Assembly (NCBI RefSeq): GCF_018885265.1
Contig: NZ_CP076538.1
Coordinates: forward strand, 1,090,001 to 1,154,000
DNA: 64,000 nucleotides
Source: Amycolatopsis aidingensis
GTDB taxonomy: Bacteria > Actinomycetota > Actinomycetes > Mycobacteriales > Pseudonocardiaceae
Reading direction: 5' to 3'
Shown: piece by piece, positions 62,353 to 64,000 of the stretch
Position numbering within the stretch: the first letter of the stretch is position 1
Layout: every line of letters begins with the position of its first letter
Translations under genes and position numbers: made by a program
The notes under the pieces: model-generated
Databases searched by the model: none
Told to the model about the DNA's origin: nothing
Seen by the model: the letters and a program-made list of their open reading frames with translations, nothing else

Positions 62353-63164
62353 GATCGATCTTCCTTTCCGTTGGCCGCGCCGACGGTGTCGGCGAGGTTG
62401 TCGAGTACCTGACCCCAGCCGGTTGCGATCCCGGCGATGTAGGGCACGGCATCGACGGTGGTCTCGGCGATGCGCAGCTCCAGCCGTAGCCGGGTGCCGC
62501 CATCGGCCGTGGCGAGCGTCAGGTCGTAGTGGCCGGTGAAGGAGACCGCGCCTGCCCCGTCCAGCACCGAAAGCTCGAACACGAGCCGCTCGGGCTCCCG
62601 TGCGATGTGCACCGCTCCCGCGGAGCGGTACCGTCCCTCGGCATCGCGGTACTCCAGCACGGCACGCCCGCCCGACCGCGGTTCGAGGGCGCAGTCGGTG
62701 ACGGTCAGTGAGGGCGGGGCCCACCAGGACGCCAGCAGCTCCGGATCGACCCAGTGCCGCCAGACATCCTCGCGGGGAGCAGGCAGCAGGCGCTCGAAGG
62801 AGAAGGTGCGCCCGTCCGCCCAGCGGTCCCGGTCCGCGGCCGCGGACTCCGTTTCGATGGCGGCCCGGTACCGCGCGATGACGTCTCGCTCGCCCTGGTG
62901 TGCCTCGGCGGTTTCGACCAGTGTGCGCAGCCGGTCCGCCAGCGATGCCAGCGGCGCCGTCTGGACCGCGTAGACCCGGCGCTGCCCCAGTGGGAAGGCC
63001 GTGACAAGGCCGGCGCGAGCGAGCGTTTGCAGGTGCTTGGTGGTCTGCGGCTGCCGCAGGCCGGTCAGTTCGGCCAGCTCACCGACGGACCGGGGGCGCT
63101 CGGCCAGCAGTTCCACCAGACGCCAGCGTGCGGCGTCTCCCAGGGCTGAGGCGATCCGATCCAT
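62349..63164 (-). CDS. ArsR-type HTH fused to an SRPBCC (AHSA1) ligand domain
   Basis: 271 aa. An N-terminal winged helix (ASALGDAARWRLVELLAERPRSVGELAELTGLRQPQTTKHLQTLARAGLV) joined by a helical linker to an AHSA1/START-like domain (FSFERLLPAPREDVWRHWVDPELLASWWAP, GHYDLTLATADGGTRLRLELRI). Fused regulators like this sense a hydrophobic ligand in the barrel (inference). The promoter places transcription at the ATG itself (see 63172), so the mRNA is probably leaderless. It probably represses itself and the following reductase gene. Confidence 0.87.
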   Translation of the reverse strand: MDRIASALGDAARWRLVELLAERPRSVGELAELTGLRQPQTTKHLQTLARAGLVTAFPLGQRRVYAVQTAPLASLADRLRTLVETAEAHQGERDVIARYRAAIETESAAADRDRWADGRTFSFERLLPAPREDVWRHWVDPELLASWWAPPSLTVTDCALEPRSGGRAVLEYRDAEGRYRSAGAVHIAREPERLVFELSVLDGAGAVSFTGHYDLTLATADGGTRLRLELRIAETTVDAVPYIAGIATGWGQVLDNLADTVGAANGKEDRS

Positions 63165-63171
63165 GAGCCAA

Positions 63172-63201
63172 AGTATTCACTGAACAGAATATTCATGTCA
63201 A
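63172..63201 (-). promoter_or_regulatory. consensus promoter of the ArsR-SRPBCC gene, with repeats
   Basis: On the minus strand, TTGACA (63201-63196) and AATACT (63177-63172) are 18 bp apart. AATACT ends 7 nt before the ATG at 63164, which predicts a leaderless transcript. Between them are two TGAATA repeats (63195 and 63179) 16 bp apart, a likely operator. Confidence 0.7.
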
Positions 63202-63246
63202 GGAATATCTCGGTGACTCCGGTTCCGGGACGCTTAGACTCCGCGC

Positions 63247-64000
63247 ATGACCACGGTGTTGATCATTGGCGCGGGCGATATGGGCGAGCGGGTTGCCGAC
63301 GGGCTGGCCGCCGGTGGCCGGGTACGGCGGCTGTTGCTGGCGGGGCGTTCGGCCGTGGTCGATGCCGCCGCGGCGACCGTTGCCAGTGCCCGCGACTGCC
63401 TGGTCGAGGCGATCCGGCTGGACGCATCCCGGCAGGACGAGGTGGCCGAGCTGCTGAGCAGGGCCCGCCCCGATCTGGTCGTGCACTGCGCCTCGCTGCG
63501 CGGCCCCTGGGCGATGTCCGGCCGTTCCGATCCGGCTGCCCGCGCCATCGCGGCGGCCGGCCTCGGCCTGCGGCTGCCCTACCAGCTGCCGCTCGTGCTT
63601 TCGGTGCTGCGGGCCGCCCGCGACGCGGGCTATCAAGGGCCCGTGGCGAATCTGTCCTTTCCGGACGTGACCGGGCCGGTCCTCGCCCGCCTCGGCCTGG
63701 CGCCCACCATCGGCCTCGGCAACGCCGCCATGATGCAGCTGCGGGTACGTGCGGCCCTCCGCGCCGCGCGGCCGGAGCAGCCCGCGCCGCTGATCCGCGT
63801 GCTCGGGCACCACGCCCAGGTCTTCGACGTCATGCAGGCCAGGCCGCCCGCCGACCCGGACCAGCGTTGCCGGGTCTATCTCGGCGAGGACGGACAGCGC
63901 GACGACACGCTGGCCTACCAGGCGCCCCCGCTCGCTCCAGGGCCGCGCTACAACGTCGTCACCGCGGCCGCGGTCCTTCCCGTACTGGAAGCGTTGCTGC
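63247..64000 (+). CDS. NAD(P)-binding Rossmann protein (saccharopine dehydrogenase-like), 3' end beyond the window
   Basis: The open frame runs off the right edge after 251 codons without a stop. The start MTTVLIIGAGDMGERVADGL has the GxGxxG dinucleotide site. DLVVHCASLRGPW and NLSFPDVTGPVLARLGLAPTIGLGN are typical of saccharopine dehydrogenase-like or homospermidine-type enzymes. Family assignment is moderate; the reaction is unknown. Divergent from the ArsR-SRPBCC regulator with an 82-bp gap. Confidence 0.8.
   Translation, partial: MTTVLIIGAGDMGERVADGLAAGGRVRRLLLAGRSAVVDAAAATVASARDCLVEAIRLDASRQDEVAELLSRARPDLVVHCASLRGPWAMSGRSDPAARAIAAAGLGLRLPYQLPLVLSVLRAARDAGYQGPVANLSFPDVTGPVLARLGLAPTIGLGNAAMMQLRVRAALRAARPEQPAPLIRVLGHHAQVFDVMQARPPADPDQRCRVYLGEDGQRDDTLAYQAPPLAPGPRYNVVTAAAVLPVLEALL

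Overview
The window is high-G+C actinobacterial chromosome. It shows a WhiB7-type regulator, UvrD2, a UPF0182 membrane protein, GlnE next to a type I glutamine synthetase, frequent GTG starts, and a tmRNA tag ending in ALAA. The gene order from uvrD2 and whiB7 through the ABC1 kinase, ThiF-like, DUF2342, PDZ-protease and UPF0182 genes resembles the mycobacterial Rv3193c-Rv3198c block as I recall it. With the intergenic palindromes seen here, this points to Pseudonocardiaceae (Amycolatopsis-like); the genus is inference.

Layout. 1-3173: 3' part of an rRNA operon (23S lacking its 5' end, 5S, terminator). 3199-13014: Lrp regulator and rhodanese gene, a GATase, the nitrogen-control pair glnE and glnA (with an RDD protein and a four-element GlnR-like box between them), then a GT2-GtrA and GT87 membrane glycosylation pair. 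13015-30723: conserved core with thioesterase, DUF4191, uvrD2, the whiB7 leader and gene, methyltransferase, ABC1 kinase, ThiF-like protein, metallopeptidases, Lon-like PDZ protease, RidA/HxlR, PPA1309 and UPF0182. 30753-35317: two identical initiator tRNAs, PadR, prfB, ftsE-ftsX and smpB. tmRNA (ssrA), the partner of SmpB, lies at 41531.

35314-64000 is more accessory. It is built of small regulator/target cassettes: MarR/cupin (twice), a duplicated sensor with a histidine kinase and response regulator, TetR/aldo-keto reductase, a LuxR (LAL) regulator facing an MFS-NmrA-Dabb-MFS operon, an AfsR/SARP-like giant regulator facing FMN reductase-MFS, ArsR with a His-tailed MFS exporter, EamA-NmrA-MarR, and an ArsR-SRPBCC fusion with a RibD-like reductase. 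Most divergent gaps contain a palindrome or repeat that can be read as the operator. Two genes (an amidohydrolase at 35314 and an aldo-keto reductase at 42701) are broken by frameshifts.

The most rewarding signal is the roughly 0.5-kb leader of whiB7: a WhiB7-like autoregulatory promoter, an 85-codon ORF whose stop lies inside a small hairpin, a 15-bp GC hairpin, then whiB7 and a stop/start-coupled 82-codon gene. This has the layout of a translation-sensing attenuator. No CRISPR array, prophage, insertion sequence or replication origin was seen.
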